This document shows positions 9,705-18,838 of a stretch of 64,000 nt of DNA, piece after piece; the first letter of the stretch is position 1; the number at the start of each line of letters is the position of its first letter. Where the stretch lies: contig CANMND010000002.1 of NCBI GenBank assembly GCA_947499155.1, positions 372,001-436,000 of the forward strand, read 5' to 3'. Made by a program: the position numbers and the translations under genes. This DNA comes from an uncultured Sphingomonadales bacterium (lineage in GTDB: Bacteria; Pseudomonadota; Alphaproteobacteria; Sphingomonadales; Rhodothalassiaceae). The notes beneath the pieces were generated by a model, which worked only from the letters and a program-made list of their open reading frames with translations, searched no databases and was not told the DNA's origin.

Positions 9705-10217
9705 ATGAATTCTCGCCCTAATCCGGATGCAGCGCCTCCGCATGAGAAAAAAAACAATAATCCGCCAATACGCGTCAGTACTGATTTGAAGCCTCAGTAT
9801 TCTGACCTGCAATTAGCCCTTAAATGGCTGAGAAACGCGGAAAATGGTCAGCCTTTGACCCGCTCCGATATTCGACCGGAAAAAATGATACCGCTGATCC
9901 GGATGATGTCTTTGTTCGATGTTATACGAAATGAGGACAACTCTCTTGCGGACCTTTATGTGCGGGTTTTTTCATCATCCATGACCGAGATCTATGGTGA
10001 GATAACCGGCCATCATACATCAGTAAAATTACCTTCATCAATTCAAGAGCGATTCCTTCACCATGTCCAAATTATGCTGGATACTGAAAAGCCAGTCTTC
10101 AGTCGGACCAAACTGACCTTTGAGGGCAAAACTTATATCACGGTTGAAGCTATCAGCGCCCCCGTTTGGAGTGGTGGCAACATCACCCAGTGTCTTAATT
10201 TTTTCAGTTATAAATAA
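9705..10217 (+). CDS. PAS_5 domain protein
   Basis: A 170-residue soluble protein that matches the alphaproteobacterial PAS_5 family by pattern: an early LALKWLRNA helix, the SDIRPEKMIPLIRMMSLFDV segment (about residues 55-75), then a PAS-like sheet region. There is no kinase, cyclase or DNA-binding domain, so it is a lone sensor-type domain of unknown ligand. I chose the ATG at 9705 (MNSRPNPD); the frame extends upstream to 9621, but that part looks non-native and hydrophobic. No strong ribosome-binding site supports either start. It converges on the DUF2336 gene with nine bases between stops. Confidence 0.7.
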   Translation: MNSRPNPDAAPPHEKKNNNPPIRVSTDLKPQYSDLQLALKWLRNAENGQPLTRSDIRPEKMIPLIRMMSLFDVIRNEDNSLADLYVRVFSSSMTEIYGEITGHHTSVKLPSSIQERFLHHVQIMLDTEKPVFSRTKLTFEGKTYITVEAISAPVWSGGNITQCLNFFSYK

Positions 10218-10226
10218 GAATTCGGT

Positions 10227-11336
10227 TTAGGCGGCCTTGCGGCCGAGCTTGGCAATCAGATAATCAAGATTTTCGCTATCCAGACGCTCATCAATCTGAG
10301 TCAAAACCCGTTCGATCATGATCGTACGAAATGCATTTCGATCATCACCACAGGTGAGCCGTGTTTCCTCAGCAGTATCCACACCGATTCGCGCAACATC
10401 CAGCAACGCTTTTGGCAAGCCCGCTCTATCAAACAGGCGCTGAAGACCAAGACTGCCTTTATCATGGATGAGTTGCCATGCATTGGTTACAGGGATGGCC
10501 GCTCGCCGTGCAAGTGCTGCCTCAAAAAAAGCCATATCTCCCATGCACAGGGCACGAATGATCAAAGTTGGTGTCAGGCGGTCATTTTCATGAAGCTGGC
10601 TCACCAGTTCCAACAGGTCGGGTGACTTTGCACCAGGCACCAGCAAGGTGACAGTCGCACGCTCCCTGCTTTCCAAAAGCAGATCTGCTGCAACGCCAGG
10701 TGACAATTCATGATGGGTCACCAGATGATCACGCAAAGTCTCTGTCACCATGGATACAAGACGTTCGGCAATGACCAAGGGGAGCTTCTCTCGCTTGACC
10801 AGTGGCTCCTTTATCTTGTCATTATCGGCAAACTTGTCGAGAACTCTGGAAAACGTGCTGTCGCTGATTTCGGCCCCTTCATTGCCGACCAAAGTGGACA
10901 CTACGGCTTCATCGCCTTGATCTACCAGCGCATCCGCAATCCCAGCAGAAATGACTGACCTTTTCGCTATCGCCAACTGGCGCTCAGAATCCTGGCTTGC
11001 GATAATGTCCAGCAGATCATCATCATCAAGGACTGTGGATGATGCGATCATCGGCAAGGAAACATCGTTCACATCTGCCGCCAAGGCGCGAGCAAGATCT
11101 CGTGGCAGATCAGGGCTTTCCTTCAAGGTATCGGACAGAGCCTTGCGAACACGGACTTCCGCATCTTTTACCAGGGCACGAAAGATATCTTCCGCAAGCG
11201 CGCGTTCGGCGCCAGTCGGAGTGTTCTGTACAAAATAATCGCCAACCTTGCGAGCTGCTTCAGCGCGATTTTCTGCCGACGGCTCGGATAAAAGTCGTAC
11301 GACATCGGTCTTTGACAAACCCTGTTCGCTGCTCAA
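10227..11336 (-). CDS. DUF2336 domain protein
   Basis: A helix-rich cytosolic protein of about 369 residues. The N-terminal pattern (KTDVVRLLSEPSAENRAEAARKVG) and the repeated short helices through the body match the alphaproteobacterial DUF2336 family, which looks HEAT-like and has no assigned biochemical role. I chose the TTG at 11336, which has AAGGA upstream and gives MSSEQGLSKTD, similar to family starts. A longer TTG start at 11378 is possible. It ends nine bases from the convergent PAS_5 gene. PAS_5 and DUF2336 genes both recur in this class, but a functional link is only inference. Confidence 0.75.
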   Translation of the reverse strand: MSSEQGLSKTDVVRLLSEPSAENRAEAARKVGDYFVQNTPTGAERALAEDIFRALVKDAEVRVRKALSDTLKESPDLPRDLARALAADVNDVSLPMIASSTVLDDDDLLDIIASQDSERQLAIAKRSVISAGIADALVDQGDEAVVSTLVGNEGAEISDSTFSRVLDKFADNDKIKEPLVKREKLPLVIAERLVSMVTETLRDHLVTHHELSPGVAADLLLESRERATVTLLVPGAKSPDLLELVSQLHENDRLTPTLIIRALCMGDMAFFEAALARRAAIPVTNAWQLIHDKGSLGLQRLFDRAGLPKALLDVARIGVDTAEETRLTCGDDRNAFRTIMIERVLTQIDERLDSENLDYLIAKLGRKAA

Positions 11337-11750
11337 CTCTTGACCATCCTTTGTGAAAGACTGACGGACTTCGCGCAATTAGTATGCGCATTCTGAGCTT
11401 GCGCCACTGCCCCGCAGAGCGCGTACATTAAGTCACACGATAACGGAGAAAAAGTTAAGCCCTCGTAAAGTCCTGCCAAGCGAGAGCATAGCTTCACAGT
11501 TAAAAATAAGGGTATATCGCTCCAAATTATTTAATTTGCAATCTATGGTACGCCATACGTACTGTCAATAAACGATCCGAATTGGACATCTTGGAAAATT
11601 TGTGATGTGTTCGCCAGCGCATTTCGTTGACTTCATATAACATATGCCTATTCTTGCGTCGCAAGCGAGGCAGGACAAGAGAATTAATGCCCGGCCTTTA
11701 AAGGCGCTACAATAAACGCCGCCCGGCAATTGCCATATTGACGAGTACAC
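11337..11750. other. 414-bp intergenic region upstream of rhlE
   Basis: No credible gene. It holds a perfect palindrome CTTGCG-T-CGCAAG (11653-11665), a small GGCG...CGCC hairpin (11703-11720), and two copies of GCCCGGC (11689-11695, 11721-11727) flanking that hairpin. The last ~100 bases are probably the 5' leader of the helicase gene. Confidence 0.5.
11627..11654 (+). promoter_or_regulatory. candidate rhlE promoter overlapped by a palindrome
   Basis: TTGACT (11627-11632), 16-base spacer, TATTCT (11649-11654). The 13-bp palindrome at 11653-11665 starts inside the -10 element, where a repressor would sit. The -10 match is only four of six. Confidence 0.35.
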
Positions 11751-13301
11751 ATGAGCTTTGAATATCTAGGTTTGAGCGACACCCTTTTAGAGGCTGTCAA
11801 GGAAGCAGGCTATAGCACGCCGACGCCGATTCAACGGCAGGCGATTCCTGCTGTTTTACAAGGGCGGGATGTTATCGGCATTGCCCAGACAGGTACTGGT
11901 AAAACAGCCAGCTTTACGCTTCCAATGATAGACATCCTGTCACAGGGGCGGGCAAAGGCCCGGATGCCGCGGACTCTGATCCTTGAACCCACTCGTGAAT
12001 TGGCAGCACAGGTGGCAGAGAATTTCGAGAATTATGGTAAGCATTCCAAGCTGTCCATGGCGCTGTTGATTGGTGGGGTGTCCTTTTCCGACCAGGAAGC
12101 AAAGCTAGAACGCGGTGTTGACGTGCTTATTGCAACGCCTGGCCGCCTGCTCGATCATTTCAGCCGTGGCAAACTTATGCTCAACGGTGTGCAAATTCTC
12201 GTGGTCGATGAATGCGACCGAATGCTTGACATGGGATTCATTCCCGATGTGGAAAGCATCTGTCAAAAAATGCCCCAATCGCACCAGACTCTGTTCTTTT
12301 CAGCCACGTTATCAAAAGAAATCAAACGTCTGACCGATCAATTTCTTAATGATCCCAAATTGATTGAAGTGGCACCGCCTGCCTCTACAGCAGCGAATGT
12401 CACACAAGGCGTTGTGGTTGTCGGCCCACGTGAAAAAAACAAAGCCCTTCGGTCTTTAATTTCTGCAGGTGACCTGGATAGCGCCATCGTTTTTTGTAAC
12501 CGCAAGGTAGATGTAAAGTCAGTCTACACTAGCCTTAGGCGTGCCAGCATTGCGGCCGGCCAACTCCATGGCGACATGACCCAGACCGATCGCATGGATA
12601 CTCTGGCCCGTTTCAAGGCCGGTGAAGTAAAGGTACTGGTAGCAAGTGATGTGGCCGCACGTGGCCTGGATATCCCGTCCGTCAGCCATGTGTTCAATTA
12701 CGATGTCCCTCACCATTCTGAAGATTATGTCCACCGAATTGGTCGGACAGGACGTGCCGGACGCTCAGGCAAGGCTATCATGCTCGCCCTTTCCAGCGAT
12801 GCCAAATTCATTTTTGAAATTGAAAAGCTGATTGGCCGTTCAATTGAACGTATCGAAGTCGATGGGATTAAAAGTCGCGCTCTTGAAGGTGATGACAACA
12901 CATCAGTTAAGAAAAAAGCCGAAACGTCCCAAAAATCCAACACGCCTTCTCGGTCGAAAATAGATACAGAAAAGACGAAGTCTGCCACAGAAGACAAACA
13001 ACAAACCAATAAGCAAGCCAAGGCACCTAAGGGAAAGTCCAAAAATCCCCAGCCCTCAACTCGTGATGGCAAAGGTACTGACAAAGGCAAAAGTGACGGC
13101 GGCCACCGCGAAGACAAGTCACCGCGACAGTCTGGAAAAGATACTCGCCCCGCAAAAGATAACCGACACGATAAAGACTCCAGAAACCGTGACCGCCATC
13201 AAGGCCGCACAAAGTCTGATCAACGCGATCAAGACGGCCCCGTTGTGGGTCTGGGTTCACATGTGCCGGCGTTCCTTATGCGTCCAGTTCCAAAGCGTTA
13301 A
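11751..13301 (+). CDS. rhlE: DEAD-box RNA helicase, RhlE-like, with DECD box and basic tail
   Basis: ATP-dependent RNA helicase of 516 residues, likely acting in ribosome assembly or RNA turnover. The Q motif precedes motif I AQTGTGKT (residues 45-52). Motif II reads VDECDRMLDMGF, so the box is Asp153-Glu-Cys-Asp rather than DEAD. Motif III is SAT in FFSATLSKE, and motif VI is HRIGRTGRAGRSG. From about residue 385 the protein is a low-complexity tail rich in Lys, Asp, Ser and Arg, a typical RNA-contact extension. The end, VPAFLMRPVPKR, is common in RhlE-like proteins. The start ATG has a modest GAG element upstream. Confidence 0.92.
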   Translation: MSFEYLGLSDTLLEAVKEAGYSTPTPIQRQAIPAVLQGRDVIGIAQTGTGKTASFTLPMIDILSQGRAKARMPRTLILEPTRELAAQVAENFENYGKHSKLSMALLIGGVSFSDQEAKLERGVDVLIATPGRLLDHFSRGKLMLNGVQILVVDECDRMLDMGFIPDVESICQKMPQSHQTLFFSATLSKEIKRLTDQFLNDPKLIEVAPPASTAANVTQGVVVVGPREKNKALRSLISAGDLDSAIVFCNRKVDVKSVYTSLRRASIAAGQLHGDMTQTDRMDTLARFKAGEVKVLVASDVAARGLDIPSVSHVFNYDVPHHSEDYVHRIGRTGRAGRSGKAIMLALSSDAKFIFEIEKLIGRSIERIEVDGIKSRALEGDDNTSVKKKAETSQKSNTPSRSKIDTEKTKSATEDKQQTNKQAKAPKGKSKNPQPSTRDGKGTDKGKSDGGHREDKSPRQSGKDTRPAKDNRHDKDSRNRDRHQGRTKSDQRDQDGPVVGLGSHVPAFLMRPVPKR

Positions 13302-13380
13302 AGCCAGATTTGTAATCGATAGCTAACGAAATACACAAACCGTCACCAATCTTCATCCATCACAGGGAACAGGAAAGTCT

Positions 13381-14169
13381 ATGTTCGAGCATCTGACTCT
13401 GACCGTGGACCACGGCATTGCTATCCTTACCCTGAATCGCCCCGACCGCCTTAACGCGCTTTCCATGGCGCTTTTGGAAGAAATGCAACAGGCCGTCGCA
13501 CAGATTTCCAAACCAGACAGTGGCGTTCGTTGCGTGCTTTTGACTGGTGCGGGACGCGGCTTTTCATCTGGTGCCGATTTGGCGGACAGGGACGTATCCG
13601 ACGACACGATGCCAGACCTTTCACAACGCCTGCGCCAGGGTTACAACCCGCTCATAAAAGCTCTTGTGGCACTCCCTGTTCCCATGGTTGCCGCCGTCAA
13701 TGGACCCGCTGCAGGTGCGGGCATGAGTCTTGCCCTTTGTGCCGATTTTATTCTGGCAGCACGGTCAGCTTATTTCCTGCAAGCCTTTGTCAATATTGGC
13801 CTTGCCCCTGATGCCGGATCGACATATTTCCTGCCGCGCCTTATCGGCCCTGCCCGCGCAGCCCGTCTTGCCATGCTGGGTGAAAAGCTTCCAGCCTCCA
13901 CTGCGGAAGACTGGGGACTCATTCATAAAGCTGTGGACGATAGCGATTTAATGGCAGAAGCGATGGCACTGGCCAAAAAGTTGGCAGAAGGCCCGACACG
14001 TGCACTGTCCAAAATCAGAACTCTTCTGCGTGAGAGCCTTGATAACAGTCTAGAAGACCAGCTTGAACAGGAAGCGGACGCCCAAAAATCCCTCGGTTAC
14101 AGCGAAGATTTCAAGGCCGGTATAATGGGTTTTCTCAGCAAGACGCCGCCCCGCTTTCAGGGTAAATAA
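13381..14169 (+). CDS. enoyl-CoA hydratase/isomerase family protein, PaaG-like
   Basis: Crotonase-fold enzyme of 262 residues acting on an acyl-CoA thioester. The oxyanion-hole and CoA-binding segments RGFSSGADL and NGPAAGAGMSLALCADF are present. GLAPDAGSTYFLPRLIG carries an Asp at the position used by PaaG-type isomerases instead of the hydratase Glu, so isomerisation of an enoyl-CoA is more likely than simple hydration. AGGAAAG lies upstream of the ATG. It is not in a phenylacetate cluster, so the exact substrate is open; general beta-oxidation of unsaturated acids also fits. It follows rhlE by 79 bases and converges on der. Confidence 0.85.
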   Translation: MFEHLTLTVDHGIAILTLNRPDRLNALSMALLEEMQQAVAQISKPDSGVRCVLLTGAGRGFSSGADLADRDVSDDTMPDLSQRLRQGYNPLIKALVALPVPMVAAVNGPAAGAGMSLALCADFILAARSAYFLQAFVNIGLAPDAGSTYFLPRLIGPARAARLAMLGEKLPASTAEDWGLIHKAVDDSDLMAEAMALAKKLAEGPTRALSKIRTLLRESLDNSLEDQLEQEADAQKSLGYSEDFKAGIMGFLSKTPPRFQGK

Positions 14170-14209
14170 TCACATCAGAATGCAGGCTGGCAAGGGTCAG
14201 GCGGACGTA

Positions 14210-15706
14210 TCAGCGTCCCCGCCTTTCCTTGCGTTCTGTCAGGCGTTGCTTTTTCGTCTTGCGCGCCGCCGCGTAAGGGTTTTTTGATGCGCGCAGATAT
14301 AGTCGCAAAGGGACGCCGCCAAGCTCGAAATCACGCCGCATCTCATTTTCCAGATAGCGCATATAGCTGTCCGGCACGCCCTTTGGGTGATTGGTGAAAA
14401 TCGTAAAGGTGGGTGGGCGCGCCTTTATCTGAGCACCATAGCGCATGCGTGTGGCGCGACCCTGGACTGCAGGCGGTGGGTGCGCTTCGGTCACTGCCGA
14501 AAGCCACCTGTTGAACTGCGCAGTGGGAATGCGGGAATTCCATAACTCATAGGCTTCAAGTGCAGCCGGCATCAGACGCGGCACCCCCTGCCCCGTTAGG
14601 GCCGACACAGGAACGGTGATCACGCCCTTCAACTGGGGTAGCGACCGGGTAAGAACGTCATTGACGGCGCGCTGGGTCTCAAGTCGATCTTCCACAATAT
14701 CCCATTTATTGAGGGCAATGATCAAAGCACGTCCCTCTTCAATCACCAGAGAAGCAATGCGGATATCCTGCCTGTCCAAGCCCTGCACCGCATCCAGCAT
14801 CAAAACGACAATTTCAGCAAAGCGAATGGCCCGCAGGCTGTCAGCGACAGAAAGCTTCTCCAGTTTTTCCGTCACATTGGCGCGGCGCCTCATACCGGCT
14901 GTATCAAAGAGACGGATCGGGACATCCTCAAAAGTCCAGTCGACCGAGATGGAATCCCGTGTCAGCCCGGCTTCCGGGCCTGTTATAAGGCGCTCCTCAC
15001 CAATCAAATGATTGATAAGGGTGGATTTTCCTGAATTCGGTCTTCCAACAACAGCCAGGCGAAGCGGACGGCTGTCACTGATGATACTTTCCTGCTCGTC
15101 TTCTTCATATTCATAATCAAGATCGCCCTCTTCTGGGCCGTCCTGATCTGCGTCTTCTTTATCGGTCTGAGTCTCTTTTTGGGCGCGCGGATCAATCTCC
15201 AGCTTCTCAGCCATATCTGCAATTGCCTGATAAAGATCGCCCAGCCCCTCTGCATGTTCAGCAGACAGTGCCACAGGATCACCAAAGCCAAGCCGATAGG
15301 CGTCGTAAGCCCCTTCCATACCCCGGACGCCTTCCGCCTTATTGGCAACCAGAATTACCGGAATCGTTCGCGAGCGCAGCCATTGGGCAAAGAATTCATC
15401 CATTGGCGTGACCCCGGCTCGGGAATCCACCATGAACAACACCATAGACACGTCGCCAAGGGCAGCCTCAGTTTGTGCCCGCATACGCATGGCAAGACTT
15501 CCCGACTCACCTTCTTCCAGTCCGGCTGTATCGACAATCTTAAAGCGCAGGTCACCAAGGCGAGCGTCAGCTTCGCGCCGGTCACGTGTAACGCCTGGCG
15601 TGTCGTCCACAAGCGCCAGCCGCTTGCCAGCAAGCCTGTTGAACAGGGTCGACTTACCCACATTGGGGCGTCCAATGATGGCAATCCTCAAAATATCAGA
15701 CGACAC
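14210..15706 (-). CDS. der: ribosome biogenesis GTPase Der (EngA)
   Basis: Tandem-domain GTPase needed for maturation of the 50S subunit. The first G domain starts with GRPNVGKST (residues 12-20) and the second, near residue 220, with GRPNSGKST. Between them is an acidic linker rich in Asp and Glu (roughly 180-208). The C-terminal KH-like domain includes GVPDSYMRYLENEMR and ends in a Lys/Arg-rich tail. At 498 residues it is a typical length. It starts 11 bases after bamB stops and is the last gene of the panB/yfgM/bamB/der run, a linkage that parallels yfgM-bamB-der in gammaproteobacteria. Confidence 0.98.
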   Translation of the reverse strand: MSSDILRIAIIGRPNVGKSTLFNRLAGKRLALVDDTPGVTRDRREADARLGDLRFKIVDTAGLEEGESGSLAMRMRAQTEAALGDVSMVLFMVDSRAGVTPMDEFFAQWLRSRTIPVILVANKAEGVRGMEGAYDAYRLGFGDPVALSAEHAEGLGDLYQAIADMAEKLEIDPRAQKETQTDKEDADQDGPEEGDLDYEYEEDEQESIISDSRPLRLAVVGRPNSGKSTLINHLIGEERLITGPEAGLTRDSISVDWTFEDVPIRLFDTAGMRRRANVTEKLEKLSVADSLRAIRFAEIVVLMLDAVQGLDRQDIRIASLVIEEGRALIIALNKWDIVEDRLETQRAVNDVLTRSLPQLKGVITVPVSALTGQGVPRLMPAALEAYELWNSRIPTAQFNRWLSAVTEAHPPPAVQGRATRMRYGAQIKARPPTFTIFTNHPKGVPDSYMRYLENEMRRDFELGGVPLRLYLRASKNPYAAARKTKKQRLTERKERRGR

Positions 15707-15717
15707 TGTTTATCCAA

Positions 15718-17055
15718 TCACCGATAGGCCAGAAGATTGGCATCTTCCGTCACAAAATAAAGTGTCCCATCCGCAACAACTGGCGATGCGATCACACCCG
15801 AGGGCAGCTTTTCAGCCCCAAGAAAGTCTCCGGTATATGGGGATACAGTCAGGACATAACCATGGGACGAAACAACAATCAGACGGTCACCTGCCAAAAT
15901 CGGTCCTGTCCAGACGATAGGCTTGTTCCTGTTGTCCGGATCCACAAATCGTTGAAGCCGGGTCACCCAGCGCACACGTCCGTCAGCTGCCGATATGGCA
16001 GTAAGCTCTGCATCGACGCTGACAAGATACAGATAATCTCCGGCGATCCACGGCGTATTAACGGACGGGACATTACTTTCCCACACTCGCTCTCCGCTCC
16101 GCATATCAATGGCCACCATGCGTCCGGCATGACCAACAGCGTACACCCGGTTGCGGTCGATAACAGGATTACCATCAATGTCAGCAAGAGTGGCAAGTGG
16201 CGTCAGGCGGCGCGTCCGTGACAGGGTATCCTGCCAGGCAAGCCGTCCATTTTCCACACGAAGGGCAAGCAATTCTCCGGAAGAAAGCGCGGCAATCACA
16301 GTATCCGTTCTAACGGCAGGTGACGCTGCACCTAAAAGCCCTGCATCTTCTGGCAGGCCCGATTGTGTCCAAGTCATAGTGCCGGATTTTGCATCAAGAG
16401 CAATAATCTGATTGTCCTGGGTGATGACGAAAACCCGTCCATCAGAAATGGATGGCGCACCTCGCATCGGGACCAGTCCGTCATAGCGCCAGATCTCGCG
16501 GCCTGTTTTAGTATCCAGCGCCGACAAAAATCCATAACCGGTCGCGGCGTAAAGAACGCCATTGGAAACGGCAAGTCCGCCACCAAAGGCAATAGCTCTC
16601 TTCTCGCCCTTCCTGTCTAGTCGGACCGTCCACAGCACGCGCCCACTATCTGCATCAACGGCAGACACTAGCCCACGGGTATCAATGGTAAAGACCTGGC
16701 CGTCTTCTATGACAGGCCCCATGGTCTGCCGGGTCATAATGTCAGACCCCCGTCCAACATTGGTCCGCCACACCCGTTTGATGGTGCCATCAAGTGCCAG
16801 ATGCTGAACCGCGTTGGATGCTGTTCCTCCATCTTGTGGCCAGTCACGATTGCGATAGGGTTGCGGCAAGATTACCCGCACATCAGCGATAGCCGGGTCC
16901 ACTTCCAGCTGCTGCTCGAATGTCAGGACTGAGATTCGTTCCTGGTTACTGTCACCGTATATGCCACCTGCATCCGGTTCGCTGATATCTTCGCCAGAAG
17001 CACATGCCGCAAGAAACAAGGTTGCTGCAGTTACCGCTTTTTTATGAAACTTCAC
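15718..17055 (-). CDS. bamB: outer-membrane assembly lipoprotein BamB
   Basis: Predicted beta-propeller lipoprotein of the BAM complex, which inserts beta-barrel proteins into the outer membrane. The lipobox LAAC gives lipidated Cys18. The body has repeated PQQ-like blades, each with a motif like (L/I)ALDAKSG or VDADSGRVLWT. At 445 residues it is somewhat longer than the E. coli protein. Its start overlaps the stop of the upstream TPR gene by four bases (ATGA), so the two are translationally coupled. The autotransporter in this window would be one natural client of the machinery. Confidence 0.95.
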   Translation of the reverse strand: MKFHKKAVTAATLFLAACASGEDISEPDAGGIYGDSNQERISVLTFEQQLEVDPAIADVRVILPQPYRNRDWPQDGGTASNAVQHLALDGTIKRVWRTNVGRGSDIMTRQTMGPVIEDGQVFTIDTRGLVSAVDADSGRVLWTVRLDRKGEKRAIAFGGGLAVSNGVLYAATGYGFLSALDTKTGREIWRYDGLVPMRGAPSISDGRVFVITQDNQIIALDAKSGTMTWTQSGLPEDAGLLGAASPAVRTDTVIAALSSGELLALRVENGRLAWQDTLSRTRRLTPLATLADIDGNPVIDRNRVYAVGHAGRMVAIDMRSGERVWESNVPSVNTPWIAGDYLYLVSVDAELTAISAADGRVRWVTRLQRFVDPDNRNKPIVWTGPILAGDRLIVVSSHGYVLTVSPYTGDFLGAEKLPSGVIASPVVADGTLYFVTEDANLLAYR

Positions 17056-17795
17056 TGTTGAGCGCCCTCTTCCTCGTGTTTTTCAGCGGCACTCTTGTCT
17101 TCAACATCTGTTGCCACTGGCTGAGTATTTGCTAGTTGGGCTTCCTGATCGAACAGGGCAATCATATCCTGGGCGCGAGCCATCATGCCACGTGGCGCAT
17201 TAGGGTCATCCAGAATTGCTTCAAATTCTGCACGGGCCGATTCCCTGTCACCACTGGCGGCATGCAGTGCAGCCAAAAGTTCCATGGCATTATACTGCAT
17301 GGGCGCACCGGGAACAGACAGGGCCTGCAACCTGGCAATAGCAGCGTCATTCAACCCCGCAGCAGATTCGGCAGAGGCTGCCATATACGCTGCAAAAGCC
17401 ATAATCCGCCGATCTCCAGCAAGCTGTGCCACTTGATCATATATCTGGATCGCTTTTTCATGGTCACCCGCATTCATCAAAGCGCCCGCTTCATGAAGGC
17501 CGGCCAGTACACGGTAGCTGCCCTCCATTTCCGCAAAGCCATCTCCGTAAATGCGAGAGGCATCAGCAGCGGATGCAGTGGACACCCGGTCTTCCATGAC
17601 CACATAGGCTTCCGCATTATCGCGCAGTTTGCCTTCTTTCCAGCCGGACCAAAGCTGCCAGGCCACTACCAGCACGATAACAAGAGCCGTTGCAGAGACA
17701 AAGGATGCACCATAGCGCTTCCACAGGGCCATCATCTGGTCGCGGCGGAACTCTTCATCCACTTCGCGAATAATACTATCGGAATTATCGGACAC
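17052..17795 (-). CDS. YfgM-like membrane-anchored TPR protein
   Basis: A 247-residue single-pass protein: a short cytosolic head, one helix at about residues 31-51 (ATALVIVLVVAWQLW), and a periplasmic part of short helical repeats. The order TPR protein, BamB, Der matches YfgM, which is thought to work with envelope chaperones. I chose the GTG at 17795 (MSDNSDSIIREVDEEFRR) because GGGAGAGG is well placed before it; an earlier GTG at 17819 sits on that same element. The last ~25 residues are Glu/Lys-rich. It overlaps bamB by four bases. Confidence 0.85.
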   Translation of the reverse strand: MSDNSDSIIREVDEEFRRDQMMALWKRYGASFVSATALVIVLVVAWQLWSGWKEGKLRDNAEAYVVMEDRVSTASAADASRIYGDGFAEMEGSYRVLAGLHEAGALMNAGDHEKAIQIYDQVAQLAGDRRIMAFAAYMAASAESAAGLNDAAIARLQALSVPGAPMQYNAMELLAALHAASGDRESARAEFEAILDDPNAPRGMMARAQDMIALFDQEAQLANTQPVATDVEDKSAAEKHEEEGAQQ

Positions 17796-17931
17796 TGTTG
17801 TGGTCCTCTCCCTCTTCACACCGGCATTTAAACAAAGGCGTCACGTCTGACCTGAAAGTACAGACAATTACAGTTGGGCGCTAGCACACTGGCATAACAC
17901 TCGCCAGAGAAAAAGCCCGCAAATGTATCAT

Positions 17932-18792
17932 TCAGCTCTTCTTGGCCAGCATTTTGTATGTTTCTTTATCTGTGGGGAAGCGTCTTGCGCGGACATCTGC
18001 TGCATACCCTGCAACGGCATTCGTTATGGTCGGCCCCAGTGATGCATAGCGTTTGACAAAGCGTGGCGACCATTCAAACAGCCCCAGCATGTCTTCTGTC
18101 ACCAGAATTTGCCCATCGCATGCAGCTGATGCGCCAATACCAATAATAACATTGTCGGTCTTGCGCGTGATCTCAGCAGCAAGTGGCTCTGCAACTCCTT
18201 CTACAACTGTTGCAAAGGCCCCGGCATTCGCAATTGCCCTTGCGTCATCAAGAATCGGCTTCCAGGAATCTTCGTCGCGACCTTGTGCCTTATAGCCGCC
18301 CATGACGTTTACCGACTGTGGACGCAGGCCCACATGACCAACAACAGGAATGCCGCGTTCCACCAGAAACCTGACGGTTGGAGCCATCGTCACTCCACCC
18401 TCGATCTTGACCGCCTGCGCACCGGTTTCAGCCAGCAAGCGCGAGGCATTGGCAAATGCAATCTCGGGCGATGCCTCAAAACTGCCAAAGGGCATATCAA
18501 GCGCCACCAGCGCATGGCTCGATCCACGAACCACGGCCCGCCCATGATTGATGATCATGTCCACCGTCACGCCAAGTGTGGAGTCCATGCCGTAAAGCAC
18601 CATGCCCAGGCTGTCTCCTACCAAAAGCATGTCACAGTGAGGGTCCATTAGCCCCGCCATAGGCGCTGTATAAGCTGTAAGCGACACAAGAGGCGTATCG
18701 CTGCCCTTCATAGCTATCAGATCGGGCACTGTGAGGCGACGCCTGGGGGCTTTATCCTTTTCCTTAGAAACAGGACTATTTTGCATACTCAT
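17932..18792 (-). CDS. panB: 3-methyl-2-oxobutanoate hydroxymethyltransferase
   Basis: Transfers a hydroxymethyl group from methylene-tetrahydrofolate to 2-oxoisovalerate, giving ketopantoate, the first committed step to pantothenate and CoA. The 286-residue protein has the family landmarks [27 protein letters not shown] (metal and substrate site), VKIEGG, and [17 protein letters not shown]. It carries about 25 extra polar residues at the N terminus. It follows guaA by 46 bases on the same strand. panC is not in the window; coaD, the fourth step of CoA synthesis, is at 39 kb. Confidence 0.97.
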   Translation of the reverse strand: MSMQNSPVSKEKDKAPRRRLTVPDLIAMKGSDTPLVSLTAYTAPMAGLMDPHCDMLLVGDSLGMVLYGMDSTLGVTVDMIINHGRAVVRGSSHALVALDMPFGSFEASPEIAFANASRLLAETGAQAVKIEGGVTMAPTVRFLVERGIPVVGHVGLRPQSVNVMGGYKAQGRDEDSWKPILDDARAIANAGAFATVVEGVAEPLAAEITRKTDNVIIGIGASAACDGQILVTEDMLGLFEWSPRFVKRYASLGPTITNAVAGYAADVRARRFPTDKETYKMLAKKS

Positions 18793-18838
18793 CTTACTAC
18801 ATCCTTCCCGGATTCCCGACAGTGGATGCTTTGGGCCG

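Noticed and set aside
17136-17831. 231-codon plus-strand frame opposite the YfgM-like gene
   Set aside because: Antisense shadow of a conserved gene, with no ribosome-binding site and no familiar product.
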